Shown here one piece after another: positions 46,546 to 56,596 of a stretch of 64,000 nt of DNA. The DNA is taken from contig JBCCWS010000022.1 of NCBI GenBank assembly GCA_039193195.1, positions 27,890-91,889 of the forward strand, given 5' to 3'. A program made the translations under genes and the position numbers. The notes below the pieces were generated by a model. The model was given only the letters and a program-made list of their open reading frames with translations, searched no databases and was not told where the DNA came from. How positions within the stretch are numbered: the first letter of the stretch is position 1; each line of letters starts with the position of its first letter. The DNA is from Pseudomonadota bacterium (GTDB taxonomy: Bacteria > Pseudomonadota > Gammaproteobacteria > Steroidobacterales > JBCBZW01).

Positions 46546-47012
46546 TGTTGAGCACAATCCTGGTGGGGGGCGTACTCACGAGTATCGCCATTACGCTCGT
46601 GGTGCTCGCTACCTACGTGCTGTGCCCCCACGTCTTCCTGGCCGAGCTCACGCACGGCAAGGAACACGGCCCGCCCCTGATCACCGCTGCAGTTGCCGTC
46701 TCGATTACGCTAATGATGGTGGGCGGCGCAGCGCTCACGTGCGCGTGGGCGACCCCGGCTGAGCCTCTTACCTTCTGGCAACGGACCCTGATCGCCTACG
46801 GCGTCATCGCGTTCTTCTGCCTTTACGATTTGTTCATCATCGACGTCGTGATCTACGACTGGATCAAGCCGCCGTTCATGCGCTTCGAAGGCTATCCACG
46901 CCTAGACATCTGGCACCACACCAAGGCGAGCTTGAAGGGTCTGGTACCCATCGGCATCCCGATGGCGCTGCTCGCCGGCTACCTCGGCGGGCGACTTCCG
47001 AACGCCGGATAA
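46545..47012 (+). CDS. Small four-helix membrane protein, paralogue of 835-1320
   Basis: 155 residues. The GTG overlaps the SIP stop codon, so it is translationally coupled with the siderophore-interacting protein. Four hydrophobic helices; the third contains DLFIIDVVIYD, followed by PPFM, then HHTKASLKGL before the last helix. The same landmarks appear in the protein at 835-1320. This coupling is the best clue to function: an accessory membrane protein for siderophore or ferric iron use, as an inference. Confidence 0.75.
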   Translation: MLSTILVGGVLTSIAITLVVLATYVLCPHVFLAELTHGKEHGPPLITAAVAVSITLMMVGGAALTCAWATPAEPLTFWQRTLIAYGVIAFFCLYDLFIIDVVIYDWIKPPFMRFEGYPRLDIWHHTKASLKGLVPIGIPMALLAGYLGGRLPNAG

Positions 47013-47056
47013 GGCTAGCGCGGAGCGCCCGACGCCCATCCGCAACGCGCGAGAGC

Positions 47057-48337
47057 CTAGCCTGCCTCCCGGCGCTCCCCCGCTTGTACCAGGTACAGCG
47101 TAGTGCAGGTGACGATCACACCGGACAAGAGGTAGAGCGCTGCGGCACCGACACCGAAGGACACGGTCAAGGCAAGGCCCACCAACGGCGCGAACGCCGC
47201 ACCGACGATCCACGCCAGGTGGATGGCGATCGCACTCGCCGTGTATCGGTACTCGGGCGGGAAGCGAGAGGCTGACACGGCACCCGCTTGCCCGTGGGAG
47301 AAGCCGAGCAACACGAACCCGAAGATGATGTAGATCCCAGGGTGCTCGCGCAGCGTGCCGATCGTCAGGCACAGGATGGGGATCATCGCGGTGCTCACCC
47401 AGCGCACCCAGCGGGCGCCGTAGCGATCGGCGAGGATGCCCGAGAGAATGACTGACACGATCGCCAGCGCGCCGCCGATCAGCTCCAGCAGCAAGATGTC
47501 GGAGATCGGCCCGCCCGAGTAGAGCGCTTCGTAGCCGAGGGGGAACACCGTCACCATGTGGAACAGCGCGTAGCTGGCGAGGGGCGTGAAGGTGGCGAGG
47601 AGGATAGGCCGCCACTGGGTTCTAATCGTCTCGAAGTACGGGGACGGAGTAGCGATGGTCTCGTCCGCGCCAAAGTCCGTGGTCAGCAGCCGCAACTTGG
47701 CGAAGAGCGACACCACGTTTACAGCCATGACGCCGAAGAAGGCAAAGCGCCAGCCCCACTTGATGAACTCCTCCTCCGTGAGGAAACCCGTCAGCACATA
47801 AAACAAGGAACCCGCTACGCAGAACCCTATCGGCCCCCCTAGCTGGGGAACCATGGCGTAGAGACCCTTGCGACCGGCGGGCGCAGCGTTTTGGAGTTGT
47901 AGCGTGATGCCATCCCACGCGCCGCCGAGACCGACCCCCTGAAGTACCCGAAGCACCGCGAGCAATCCGGGCGCGAGCCAACCGATCTGCGCATAGCCGG
48001 GCAGCAAGCCGATCGCCACCGTCGAGCTGCCCAAGATCATCAGCGCCAGGGTGACCTTCGCTGCGCGTCCAACCTTGCGCTCCACGGAGCGGGCCAGGTA
48101 ACTGGCCACCGGTCGGGCAAGAAAGGCCACGGAGAACAGGGAGAAGGACACCAGCGTTCCCGTGATGGGATCGAACATGGGAAAAAAGAGCTTCGGAAAC
48201 ACAAGCGCGGAGGCGATCGCGTACACGAAAAACCCGAAGTAATCCGTGACTCGCGCCATGATTACCGTGGTAATCACTTCGTCGATAGTCGCGGTGTGCG
48301 AGGAGGTGGTGTGCATGGGGGTCGCGGGAGTCGCCAT
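47057..48337 (-). CDS. MFS transporter, metabolite:H+ symporter (MHS) type
   Basis: 426 residues with twelve membrane helices. The loop after helix 2 reads ARPVASYLARSVERKVGRAAK, in place of the usual GxxxDRxGRR motif, and helix 4 contains RVLQGVGLGGAWDG, a typical MHS signature. The family imports organic acids, betaines and similar solutes with protons. The substrate cannot be told from sequence. It is divergent from cyoA with 184 bp between. Confidence 0.85.
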   Translation of the reverse strand: MATPATPMHTTSSHTATIDEVITTVIMARVTDYFGFFVYAIASALVFPKLFFPMFDPITGTLVSFSLFSVAFLARPVASYLARSVERKVGRAAKVTLALMILGSSTVAIGLLPGYAQIGWLAPGLLAVLRVLQGVGLGGAWDGITLQLQNAAPAGRKGLYAMVPQLGGPIGFCVAGSLFYVLTGFLTEEEFIKWGWRFAFFGVMAVNVVSLFAKLRLLTTDFGADETIATPSPYFETIRTQWRPILLATFTPLASYALFHMVTVFPLGYEALYSGGPISDILLLELIGGALAIVSVILSGILADRYGARWVRWVSTAMIPILCLTIGTLREHPGIYIIFGFVLLGFSHGQAGAVSASRFPPEYRYTASAIAIHLAWIVGAAFAPLVGLALTVSFGVGAAALYLLSGVIVTCTTLYLVQAGERREAG

Positions 48338-48521
48338 CGTGTGCTCAACCTGTCGAAGTCGACGTTTTTTCAGCAGCGCAATATCTTATACTTCACCTGG
48401 TACCGGACACGAGTGCTTATCGCGCGCCATAGCTCATGGCCAAAGATTTGCCGGGACCTTAAGGCGACTTCTGTTGTCAGACCACGTGCCACCAGGCAAG
48501 TGCGATTTTCGGTAAAGGCTC

Positions 48522-49643
48522 ATGCGATTGTTGCGACTGTCAAGCGTCTTGCTCGCCGCTCTTCTCTTAGGCGGCTGTAAGCTCACCGTACTGGACCCAT
48601 CTGGCGACATCGCGAGTCAGCAGGGTGACTTAATCGTCTACTCCACCATTTTGATGCTCATCGTCGTCGTGCCCGTGTTGGCGCTGACGGCGTTCTTCGC
48701 TTTTCACTATCGCGACTCCAACAAGCGAGCGAGCTATGCACCCGATTGGGATCACTCCATAAGCCTGGAGATCGTGGTCTGGTCCGTGCCGCTCGCCATC
48801 ATAAGTTGCCTGGCGGGGCTCACCTGGGTTGCCACGCACCGCTTGGATCCGTACGAGCCTCTCACGCGAATATCTGAGTCCCAATCGATCGATGAGAGCG
48901 TGGCACCCCTGCGCGTACAGGTGGTCGCCCTAGATTGGAAATGGCTGTTCATCTATCCCGAATACGGGGTCGCCTCCGTCAACGAGGCGGCGGCCATCGT
49001 AGACCGGCCGATCCAATTTGAGCTCACGTCCACGACGGTAATGAACTCGTTCGCCATACCCGCCTTGGCGGGGCAGATCTACGCAATGGCGGGAATGGAG
49101 ACGGAACTGAACGCGGTCATCAACGAGCCCGGCACCTACGACGGTTTCTCCGCCAACTACAGCGGCGCCGGCTTCTCCCAGATGCGCTTTAAGTTTCACG
49201 GACTGGATGACAACGCGTTCGACGACTGGGTCACAGTATTGCGAGATGCCGACGAGGCGCTCGGTCGCGAAGCCTTCGTGGCCCTCGAAGACCAGAGTGT
49301 CGATCATCCCGTCACTTACTACTCCGAGGTGGAAGAGGGCCTCTGGCGACGCATCGTCAACCTTTGCGTTGGTGATGATGCCCTCTGCCTGGACGACATG
49401 ATGGTGGTGGACGCTCTAGGCGGCGGCGGACTTGCGGGGCTGTACAACCGAGACATGTTCCGCGGCATGTGCAGCGCCACAGACACGCGCGCGCTCTATT
49501 ACATGCTCAAGTCGACCATGCCGCAGGAGTCTGAGGACATCATCGCCGCCCTGGACTTGGCGCCCGAGGACTGGATCGCAGCGCCACTCGCCTCGCCCGT
49601 ACCGCCAGCCGCTTCCCTGGCTCCGCACTCAGAGGGTCGCTGA
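48522..49643 (+). CDS. cyoA: Cytochrome bo3-type ubiquinol oxidase subunit II
   Basis: 373 residues with lipobox LLLGGC and two membrane helices, then the cupredoxin domain. The CuA ligands (two Cys, His, Met) are missing, as expected for a quinol oxidase: the segment SFAIPALAGQIYAMAGMET is the quinol-type form. The C-terminus contains a COX_ARM-like region plus a longer tail (GMCSATDTRALYYMLKSTM). It starts the cyoABCD operon. No haem O synthase gene cyoE follows. Confidence 0.93.
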   Translation: MRLLRLSSVLLAALLLGGCKLTVLDPSGDIASQQGDLIVYSTILMLIVVVPVLALTAFFAFHYRDSNKRASYAPDWDHSISLEIVVWSVPLAIISCLAGLTWVATHRLDPYEPLTRISESQSIDESVAPLRVQVVALDWKWLFIYPEYGVASVNEAAAIVDRPIQFELTSTTVMNSFAIPALAGQIYAMAGMETELNAVINEPGTYDGFSANYSGAGFSQMRFKFHGLDDNAFDDWVTVLRDADEALGREAFVALEDQSVDHPVTYYSEVEEGLWRRIVNLCVGDDALCLDDMMVVDALGGGGLAGLYNRDMFRGMCSATDTRALYYMLKSTMPQESEDIIAALDLAPEDWIAAPLASPVPPAASLAPHSEGR

Positions 49644-49646
49644 TCA

Positions 49647-51770
49647 ATGGCTTCCTCCGCACTCGCACCACACGGTACGGCCGGAGCGCCGGTCGCCGAT
49701 CCGATCTTCGGCAAGCTCACCTGGCACATCTTTCCCTTCGGGGAGCCCGTCGTCTTCGTCACCTTCATCGGGGCGATGGTCGCAGGCGCGGTCATCGTAG
49801 GCCTGATCACCTACTACCGCCTGTGGGGTTACCTGTGGAAGGAGTGGTTCACATCCGTGGACCACAAGAAGATCGGCATCATGTACATGGTGCTCGCCCT
49901 GGTGATGCTGGTCCGCGGCTTCGCCGACGCCCTGCTCATGCGCTCGCACCAGGCGATGGCGGCCATGGGCCACGCGGGTTACCTCGATGCACACCACTAC
50001 GATCAGATCTTCACCGCCCACGGCGTGATCATGATCTTCTTCGTCGCCATGCCCTTCGTCACGGGCTTCATGAATTACGTGATGCCGCTGCAGATCGGCG
50101 CCCGCGACGTCGCCTTCCCGTTCCTCAACAACTTCAGCTTCTGGCTCACCGTGTCCGGCGCCGTGCTGATGATGCTGTCGCTCTTCGTCGGCGAGTTCGC
50201 CACCACCGGTTGGCTGGCCTACCCGCCCTTGTCGGGGCTTGATTTCAGTCCGGGGGTGGGCGTCGACTACTACCTGTGGTCCCTCAACATCGCGGGAATA
50301 GGGACCACCCTATCCGGGATCAACCTGATCACCACGCTGGTGAAGATGCGCGCGCCGGGCATGACCTGGATGAAGATGCCCGTCTTCTGCTGGACCACCC
50401 TGTGCACCAACGTGCTCATCGTGGCCACCTTCCCCGTGCTCACGGCCACCCTCGCGCTGCTCACGGCGGATCGCTACCTCGGCACCCATTTCTTCACCAA
50501 CGAGCTTGGCGGCAATCCGATGATGTACGTCAACCTCATCTGGATCTGGGGCCACCCGGAGGTGTACATCCTCACGATTCCGATCTTCGGCATCTACTCG
50601 GAGATCGTGCCCACCTTCACGCGCAAGCGCCTGTTCGGTTACACCTCCATGGTGTACGCCACCTGCGTGATCATGATCCTGTCCTACATCGTGTGGCTGC
50701 ACCACTTCTTCACCATGGGCGCCGGCGCCGACGTGAACTCCTTCTTCGGCATCACCACGATGATCATCTCGATCCCCACGGGGGCGAAGCTCTTCAACTG
50801 GCTCTTCACCATGTACAAGGGCCGGATCAAGTTCGAAGTGCCGATGATGTGGACCGTGGCCTTCATGCTCACCTTCGTGATCGGCGGCATGACCGGCGTG
50901 CTGCTGGCGGTGCCACCCGCGGATTACGTGCTGCACAACAGCCTGTTCCTGGTCGCCCACTTCCACAACGTCATCATTGGCGGCGTGGTGTTCGGCGTCT
51001 TCGCGGGCATCACCTACTGGTTCCCCAAGGCCTTCGGCTTCAAGCTCGATCCCTTCTGGGGCAAGGTGAGTTTCTGGGGCTGGGTGGTCGGCTTCTACCT
51101 GGCCTTCATGCCGCTGTATCTGCTCGGCCTTATGGGCGTCACCCGTCGCCTAAGCCAGTTCGAGGACACGATCTACGCGGGCTACTTCCTGACCGCCGCG
51201 ATCGGCGCCCTGTGCGTGGCCATCGGTATCGCCGCCTTCATCGTTCAACTCGTCGTGTCGATCCGCAAGCGCGTCGAGCTGCGCGACCACACGGGCGATC
51301 CCTGGGGTGGGCGCACGCTCGAGTGGGCCACAGCCTCACCACCGCCCTTCTACAACTTCGCCTTCTCGCCGCGGGTCTACGAGCTAGATGCCTGGCATCA
51401 CATGAAGGCGAACGGCTACGAGCGCCGCACGGAAGGCTACACGCCGATCCACATGCCTCACAACACGGCCTCCGGTGTGATCATCTCGGCCCTCCTGACC
51501 GTGATGGGCTTCGCCCTCGTCTGGCACATCTGGTGGCTCACGATCGCGAGCTTCCTCGCATCGATCGCCTACGGTATCGGCCACACCTTCAACTACCGCC
51601 GCGAGTACTACGTCCAGCCAGATGAGGTAGCCGCCATCGAAGCGGCGCGGACCCAGCTGCTCGCCTCGGCGCCGTTACCGGGGGAGCAAGCGCCCTTCTC
51701 GACGGCGACGACCAACGATCCTGCATCAGGCCGACGGCCCAGCGGGCTGACGGAGGCGGTAGAGCTATGA
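49647..51770 (+). CDS. cyoB: Cytochrome bo3-type ubiquinol oxidase subunit I
   Basis: 707 residues, about fifteen helices, 3 bp after cyoA. The family landmarks are the haem ligand in [14 protein letters not shown], the CuB His and cross-linked Tyr in GHPEVY, the His pair in WLHHFF, and AHFHNV. It is the catalytic subunit that reduces O2 to water and pumps protons. It overlaps cyoC by 4 bp. Confidence 0.96.
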   Translation: MASSALAPHGTAGAPVADPIFGKLTWHIFPFGEPVVFVTFIGAMVAGAVIVGLITYYRLWGYLWKEWFTSVDHKKIGIMYMVLALVMLVRGFADALLMRSHQAMAAMGHAGYLDAHHYDQIFTAHGVIMIFFVAMPFVTGFMNYVMPLQIGARDVAFPFLNNFSFWLTVSGAVLMMLSLFVGEFATTGWLAYPPLSGLDFSPGVGVDYYLWSLNIAGIGTTLSGINLITTLVKMRAPGMTWMKMPVFCWTTLCTNVLIVATFPVLTATLALLTADRYLGTHFFTNELGGNPMMYVNLIWIWGHPEVYILTIPIFGIYSEIVPTFTRKRLFGYTSMVYATCVIMILSYIVWLHHFFTMGAGADVNSFFGITTMIISIPTGAKLFNWLFTMYKGRIKFEVPMMWTVAFMLTFVIGGMTGVLLAVPPADYVLHNSLFLVAHFHNVIIGGVVFGVFAGITYWFPKAFGFKLDPFWGKVSFWGWVVGFYLAFMPLYLLGLMGVTRRLSQFEDTIYAGYFLTAAIGALCVAIGIAAFIVQLVVSIRKRVELRDHTGDPWGGRTLEWATASPPPFYNFAFSPRVYELDAWHHMKANGYERRTEGYTPIHMPHNTASGVIISALLTVMGFALVWHIWWLTIASFLASIAYGIGHTFNYRREYYVQPDEVAAIEAARTQLLASAPLPGEQAPFSTATTNDPASGRRPSGLTEAVEL

Positions 51771-52435
51771 CTTCCCCTTCGGACACGGCTGGCACCGCCA
51801 ACCCGCTCGCGCCTCCCAAGGGCGCCTACGAGTTCGACGTCGTCGAGGCCGAACATCACGACGCTGCGCACGAACACGCGGACGGCGGCACCATGCTCGG
51901 CTTCTGGCTGTACCTAATGAGCGACAGCCTGCTCTTCGGCATCCTCTTCGCGGTGTACGCCGTGCTGGGGCGCAGCTACGCGGCCGGCCCGGCGCCAGCG
52001 GATCTGTTCGAGATCGAGATGATCGCCGTGGCCACCTTCGTGCTGCTGCTCTCATCGATCACCTACGGCTTCTCCGTCATCGCCATGCGCGCGAAAGAGT
52101 CGAGTCAGGCGATGATGTGGCTGGTGGTCACGGGCGTGCTCGGCGCCACCTTCCTGTGGCTGGAAGTACGTGAGTTCTCCCACCTGATCCACATTGGCGC
52201 CGGCCCCCAGGCGAGCGCCTTCCTGTCATCGTTCTTCTTCCTGGTCGGTACCCACGGTCTACATGTGCTGGCCGGCTGCATCTGGCTCGTGGTGCTCCTC
52301 GCGCAGGTACGCCAGCACGGCTTCACCCCTGCCAACGAGCGACGCGTGATGTGCCTGAGTGCCTTTTGGCACTTCCTCGACCTGATCTGGATCGGTGTCT
52401 TCTCCTTCGTCTACCTCACGGGGGTGATGCTGTGA
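51767..52435 (+). CDS. cyoC: Cytochrome bo3-type ubiquinol oxidase subunit III
   Basis: 222 residues. Five membrane helices with [20 protein letters not shown] and [14 protein letters not shown], the CyoC signature; two helices fewer than in mitochondrial subunit III. It is overlapped by cyoD as GTGA. Confidence 0.95.
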   Translation: MTSPSDTAGTANPLAPPKGAYEFDVVEAEHHDAAHEHADGGTMLGFWLYLMSDSLLFGILFAVYAVLGRSYAAGPAPADLFEIEMIAVATFVLLLSSITYGFSVIAMRAKESSQAMMWLVVTGVLGATFLWLEVREFSHLIHIGAGPQASAFLSSFFFLVGTHGLHVLAGCIWLVVLLAQVRQHGFTPANERRVMCLSAFWHFLDLIWIGVFSFVYLTGVML

Positions 52436-52788
52436 GCGAAGCTACGCACGACGCCCAGACGGGCTACAAGTCCTACCTGACTGGGTTTGCCTGGTCTGTG
52501 TTGCTCACCGCAGTGCCCTTCGGTCTGGTGCTGTCGGAGGCCATCGACAGCAAGGCGCTGGTGATCAGCGTCATCTTCCTCTTTGGCGCCGCCCAGATGC
52601 TGGTGCACATTCACTACTTCCTGCACGTCTCCCTGAAGGCCGAGCAGGGCTGGCAGTTCATGTCCCTGCTCTTCACCATCGTCATGCTGGTGATCATCCT
52701 CGCCGGTTCCGCCGAGGTGATGTTCCACCTGCGCGAGAACATGATGCCCGGCCACGAGCAGGTCGAGCGCGTGCGCGAACTGCCGTGA
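52432..52788 (+). CDS. cyoD: Cytochrome bo3-type ubiquinol oxidase subunit IV
   Basis: 118 residues from the GTG at 52432 that overlaps the cyoC stop; the frame is open upstream within cyoC but homologues begin here. Three helices, with MLVHIHYFLHV in the middle one, typical of CyoD. It assists CuB assembly. It overlaps the SURF1 start by 4 bp. Confidence 0.93.
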   Translation: MSEATHDAQTGYKSYLTGFAWSVLLTAVPFGLVLSEAIDSKALVISVIFLFGAAQMLVHIHYFLHVSLKAEQGWQFMSLLFTIVMLVIILAGSAEVMFHLRENMMPGHEQVERVRELP

Positions 52789-53504
52789 CGTCGCCGTCCG
52801 CCGGGGGCCATCGCCCCCGGTGGGTCCAGGTAATCGTAATCTGCTGCTGCGCCGTCGTGTTCCTCACGCTCGTGGCGCTCGGCAACTGGCAAGTGCAACG
52901 CCTGAGCTGGAAGCACGACCTCGTCGCTGCAGTCGACGCCCGCGCCTTCGGCGAGGCCGTCCCCGCTCCCATCGCAACTGACCTCGACCTCGAGGCCTCG
53001 GCCTACCTGCGCGTGTTTCTCGAGGGTCGCTTCCAACACGCCCACTCACGGCGGGTCAAGGCCCTCACCGCGCTGGGCGCAGGTTTCTGGCTCATGACCC
53101 CGCTGGAAACGGCGCAGGGCCACGTATGGGTGAATCGGGGCTTCGTGCCCACCGGTATCGAGCCGGGGGAGGTCACAACGCCCACACAGGCCGTTCGCCT
53201 AGAAGGCCTATTGCGACCCACGGAGCCCGACGGCACCTTGCTCGAGAAGAACGACCCCGTGAGCGGTCGGTGGTACTCCCGTGACGTCGACGCCTTGAGC
53301 CGCGATGCCGGTATTCGCTCGACCGTCTCCTACTTCATCGACGCGGACCACACTGATGGCCCGGACGGCTTCCCACGCGGCGGGCTCACGGTGATTAAGT
53401 TCCGCAACTCCCACCTCGCCTATGCGCTCACCTGGTACGCGATGGCTGCGCTTTTGCTGGGCGCGGTGATCTACCTGAGATTCGCTCGCCGCCCTTCGGC
53501 GTAG
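52785..53504 (+). CDS. SURF1 family oxidase assembly protein
   Basis: 239 residues with helices at both ends. The central part shows the SURF1 landmarks LGNWQVQRLSWKHDLVA, VNRGFVP, VRLEGLLRPTE and WYSRDVDALSR. SURF1 delivers haem to haem-copper oxidases, here presumably haem O or A to CyoB. GTG start overlapping cyoD, so it belongs to the operon. Confidence 0.92.
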   Translation: MTSPSAGGHRPRWVQVIVICCCAVVFLTLVALGNWQVQRLSWKHDLVAAVDARAFGEAVPAPIATDLDLEASAYLRVFLEGRFQHAHSRRVKALTALGAGFWLMTPLETAQGHVWVNRGFVPTGIEPGEVTTPTQAVRLEGLLRPTEPDGTLLEKNDPVSGRWYSRDVDALSRDAGIRSTVSYFIDADHTDGPDGFPRGGLTVIKFRNSHLAYALTWYAMAALLLGAVIYLRFARRPSA

Positions 53505-53695
53505 ACACGAGCAGGGTCATTGGGCTGCCCTGCATCCCACCGCCCGCCTGATCTTCGGCGAATCCGATGCCGCTGAAGCCTTGGGCGGGTAAGCGCAAGA
53601 ATTCTGACACTCGTGACGAAAACGTGAGGAATTGCGCCGAACGCGTCTCCAGATCACTCCTCCAATACCCTGACACGAAACGGAAGGAGTTGAAG

Positions 53696-54292
53696 ATGAA
53701 GTACGCCATAGTGGCGAGTGCTGCCCTGCTCGCAGGCCTTGCGAATCCGATCGCTGCGCAGGCGATGGCCACCGAGATCGATGCGCAAGCGACAACTACT
53801 ATGAGCTTCGACGACGCCTACACGGGTGACGTCGGTGCGGTCGGCTCGCAGGTCCGCTGGGGCGGCGTCGTATCGCGGGTTCGCTGGCAGGGTGATGCCG
53901 CCTTGCTGCTGGTCGAAGAGCGTGTGTTGAAGCGCAACGGTAAACCCACCACGCGTGCCACCGGCAAAGCGTTCGTGGTCGAGCTGAGCGACGTCGAACG
54001 GCCCGGGCGCATCGCCGTTGGTCGACGTTTCACGGCCAACGGGGAAGTCACGCGCGCCGAAACGGTCAAGGTGGAAGGCGAGGTGGTGACGCTGCCCGTG
54101 GTCTCCAGCGCTGAGTGGCGCTCTTGGCGCAGCGAGCCTACCGCGGTGGCGACCGGTCAGCGCCGTTTCGCCTACGCGAATGGCTTTAACGCATACCCCT
54201 ACTACGGTGGACTCGGCTTCCGTCGCTTCGGCCGAGCGGGGTTCCGCGGCGGCTTCTACCCCTACGGTTTCCGAGGGCGTTTGTTCTACTAG
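53696..54292 (+). CDS. Slp-family-like exported protein with Gly/Tyr/Arg/Phe-rich tail
   Basis: 198 residues from the ATG at 53696, preceded by GGAAGGAG. The signal peptide ends at about AQAM and has no lipobox Cys. The mature domain contains VRWGGVVSRV, LLLVEERVLKRNGKP and GRIAVGRRFTANGEV, which match the Slp outer-membrane lipoprotein fold (PF03843). The last 30 residues are rich in Gly, Tyr, Phe and Arg (NAYPYYGGLGF, RFGRAGFRGGFYPYGFRG), which is unusual for Slp. The DNA is followed by a MITE-like element. Confidence 0.65.
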   Translation: MKYAIVASAALLAGLANPIAAQAMATEIDAQATTTMSFDDAYTGDVGAVGSQVRWGGVVSRVRWQGDAALLLVEERVLKRNGKPTTRATGKAFVVELSDVERPGRIAVGRRFTANGEVTRAETVKVEGEVVTLPVVSSAEWRSWRSEPTAVATGQRRFAYANGFNAYPYYGGLGFRRFGRAGFRGGFYPYGFRGRLFY

Positions 54293-54436
54293 GGCGACGC
54301 CGACGGTCACCTCACCTCACCTCACCTGCCAGCTGCCGGCACCATGCCGGCAGCGCCGCGGCACGGCATGACGCGCCCACTTCCTGCCCAAGGCACCTCC
54401 CAAGAAGCACAGCAGCAGGTCACTCCCACAACCCGA

Positions 54437-54603
54437 CTAGTGGCCTGTCCCAGCAGTTTCGGGAGTGATGAGCGAGTCATTCGTCGGCGAGATGAAGGCG
54501 CGCTGACGAGTAATGGCCTGAGCCATTGCGAGGAAGTGCAACGCGCAGATCGTCGACGAAGGGCTCGCTCAGCACTTTCGAAACTGGTGGGACAGGCCAC
54601 TAG
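54437..54603. mobile_element. MITE-like palindromic element
   Basis: 167 bp whose ends are inverted repeats: CTAGTGGCCTGTCCC on the left and GGGACAGGCCACTAG on the right. Inner parts also pair (GAGCGAG...TTCGTCG on both arms), and the centre is a perfect AATGGC-CTGA-GCCATT hairpin, so almost the whole element could fold into one long stem. The sequence carries no gene. The right end touches the stop codon of the SelW-like gene at 54604. No second copy is in the window. Confidence 0.7.
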
Positions 54604-54876
54604 CTACAGCGTCGAGCGATCCACGTGCCCCAGCGACTTACCCGGCGCGATCGCATCGCGCACCAAACGCTTCAGTTCGGTGATCTCGGGAAAGCGCCCC
54701 CGCGCCGCCCGCGACCAAAGCACCTGCCCCGCAGCACTCACTTCAAAGATGCCGCCATCGCCCGGCACCAGCGTGAGTTCGCCGATCTCCCCCTCGAAGG
54801 TGGTCAGCAGCTCCTGGGCCATCCAGGACGCGCGCAGGAGCCAGCGGCAGCGCGTGCAGTAGCGAATGCGCACCAC
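54604..54876 (-). CDS. SelW/SelT/SelH family (Rdx-type) protein
   Basis: 90 residues from the GTG at 54876, with TAAGG 6 nt upstream; a GTG at 54906 directly after the ALDH stop is the alternative. The N-terminal CTRC redox motif sits in IRYCTRCRWLLRASWMAQEL, as in Rdx/SelW proteins (the selenocysteine variant has Cys-x-x-Sec; here both are Cys). It has a thioredoxin-like fold with a glutathione-linked redox role in general. It is downstream of the aldehyde dehydrogenase gene on the same strand. Confidence 0.85.
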   Translation of the reverse strand: MVRIRYCTRCRWLLRASWMAQELLTTFEGEIGELTLVPGDGGIFEVSAAGQVLWSRAARGRFPEITELKRLVRDAIAPGKSLGHVDRSTL

Positions 54877-54906
54877 GGTGGGCCTTACGGCTCTCGGCGG
54901 CCTCAC

Positions 54907-56334
54907 TCACCCGTTGGCGCCGAAGATGGCCTTCTTCTCGAGGAATTCCTCGAGTCCTGCCTCGCCCCATTCGCGGCCGTTGCCCGATTGCTTGAAGCCG
55001 CCGAAGCAGCTGGTCGGGTCGAGGGGTGCACCGTTCACGTGCACGTTGCCGCTGCGCAGGCGAGCGGCTACGCCCAGGGCCCGTGCGCGGTCGGCGGAGG
55101 AGACGTAGGCGGACAGGCCGTAGGGCGTGTCGTTGGCAATACGGATGGCATCCTCCTCCGTGTCGTAAGGCAGGATGCACAAGACCGGCCCGAAGATCTC
55201 TTCGCGGGCGACAATCATGTCGTTGTGCACGTCGCTGAACACCGTCGGCTGCACGTAGTAGCCCGTGTCCAGCCCCGCGGGTTTGCCCGGCCCGCCGCTT
55301 ACCAGCGTCGCGCCCTCGTCGATGCCCTTCTGGATGAGCCCCTGAACCCGCGCCCACTGGGTCTCGCTCACCACCGGGCCGATGGTCGTGTCGTCCGCTT
55401 GTGGGTCGCCGGCCTTCACACGCTCGGCAGCGGCCCTGGCGATGGCGACGGCGTCGTCATAGCGCGAGCGCGGCACGAGCATGCGTGAGGGTGCATTACA
55501 CGACTGACCGGAGTTGTTCATCATATGCGCGACCCCACCACGCACCACGCGCTCGAGGTCCGCATCGTCGAGCACGATGTTGGCGGACTTGCCGCCGAGT
55601 TCCTGCGTCACCCGCTTCACCGTGTCGGCGGCGCGGCGCGCCACGTCAGTGCCGGCCCGGGTGGAGCCGGTAAAGGACACCATGTCGATTCCCGGATGAC
55701 TCGCCATAGCGGTGCCAACGGTGGGGCCGTCGCCATTGACGAGGTTGAACACCCCTGCGGGCACCTCGGCCTCGTGCAGGATCTCGGCGTAGAGCAACGC
55801 GCTCAAGGGGGCGATCTCCGAGGGCTTCAGCACCATCGTGCAGCCCGCGGCAAGGGCTGGCCCCACCTTGCAACTGATCTGGTTCACCGGCCAATTCCAC
55901 GGGGTGATCAGTCCGCACACCCCCACCGGTTATTTCACCAACTGGGTGCGGCCGCGATCCTCGGCGAAGGCAAAATCCGCCAGCACCTGGCGCGCCACCT
56001 TGAGATGTCCCAGCCCCGCGGGTGCCTGGCTCTTGCGCGCAAGGCTCAAGGGAGCGCCCATCTCGGCCGATATCCTCTGCGCCATCTCCTCGAGTCGCGA
56101 TTGGTAGACCTCGATCACCCGATCGAGCAGCGCCAGGCGCGCCTCGCGGGTGCTGAACGCGTAGGTCTCGAAGGCAACACGCGCGGCACTCACGGCGCGA
56201 TCGACATCGCTCGGGGTGCCGAGGGCGATGCGGCCGATCGGCTGCTCCGTGGCAGGGTTGATCACATCGAGCGTCGCCGTGCCCTGTGGGGCGGTCCAGG
56301 CGCCGTCGATGTAGAACGTCGTGTTGTCGATCAT
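54907..56334 (-). pseudogene. NAD(P)-dependent aldehyde dehydrogenase interrupted by one stop codon
   Basis: The minus strand encodes a 475-residue aldehyde dehydrogenase in one frame from ATG 56334 to the stop at 54907, except for a TAA at 55932-55930. The sequence around it reads RTQLVK, stop, [14 protein letters not shown]; homologues have Glu (GAA) at this place, so one G-to-T change explains it. The active-site Glu region ([10 protein letters not shown]) and Cys (NNSGQSCN) are intact downstream. The N-terminal piece covers residues 1-134. As it stands the gene would give two fragments (55930-56334 and 54907-55926 from a GTG). Either the gene is broken, the base call is wrong, or readthrough occurs. 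Confidence 0.8.
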
Positions 56335-56596
56335 CTGTGTCTCGATGGGGCGCAGTGGCCCGTGTGATGAGGTAGGTATCCGACCCTGTGTTGCGGCGAG
56401 CATGATGCGCTCGTGTCAGCCTACGGTCGATTGGCGGGCGGCTCGCTGGCGCCGCCGGCGTCAGGATACAACGGGGTGCGATGGTCAGGCGTATGCAAGG
56501 GTGGCTGCCATCGGCTTTGGGTGGCAGGAGTCACGTAGCGAAACGCTGGCAGAGCCCGCACACTGCGCGATGTCATCCGTGCCGAGGAGTTTCTTA

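Noticed and set aside
55525..56367. 280-codon plus-strand frame antisense to the aldehyde dehydrogenase
   Set aside because: The minus strand carries clear homology; the plus frame is its shadow.
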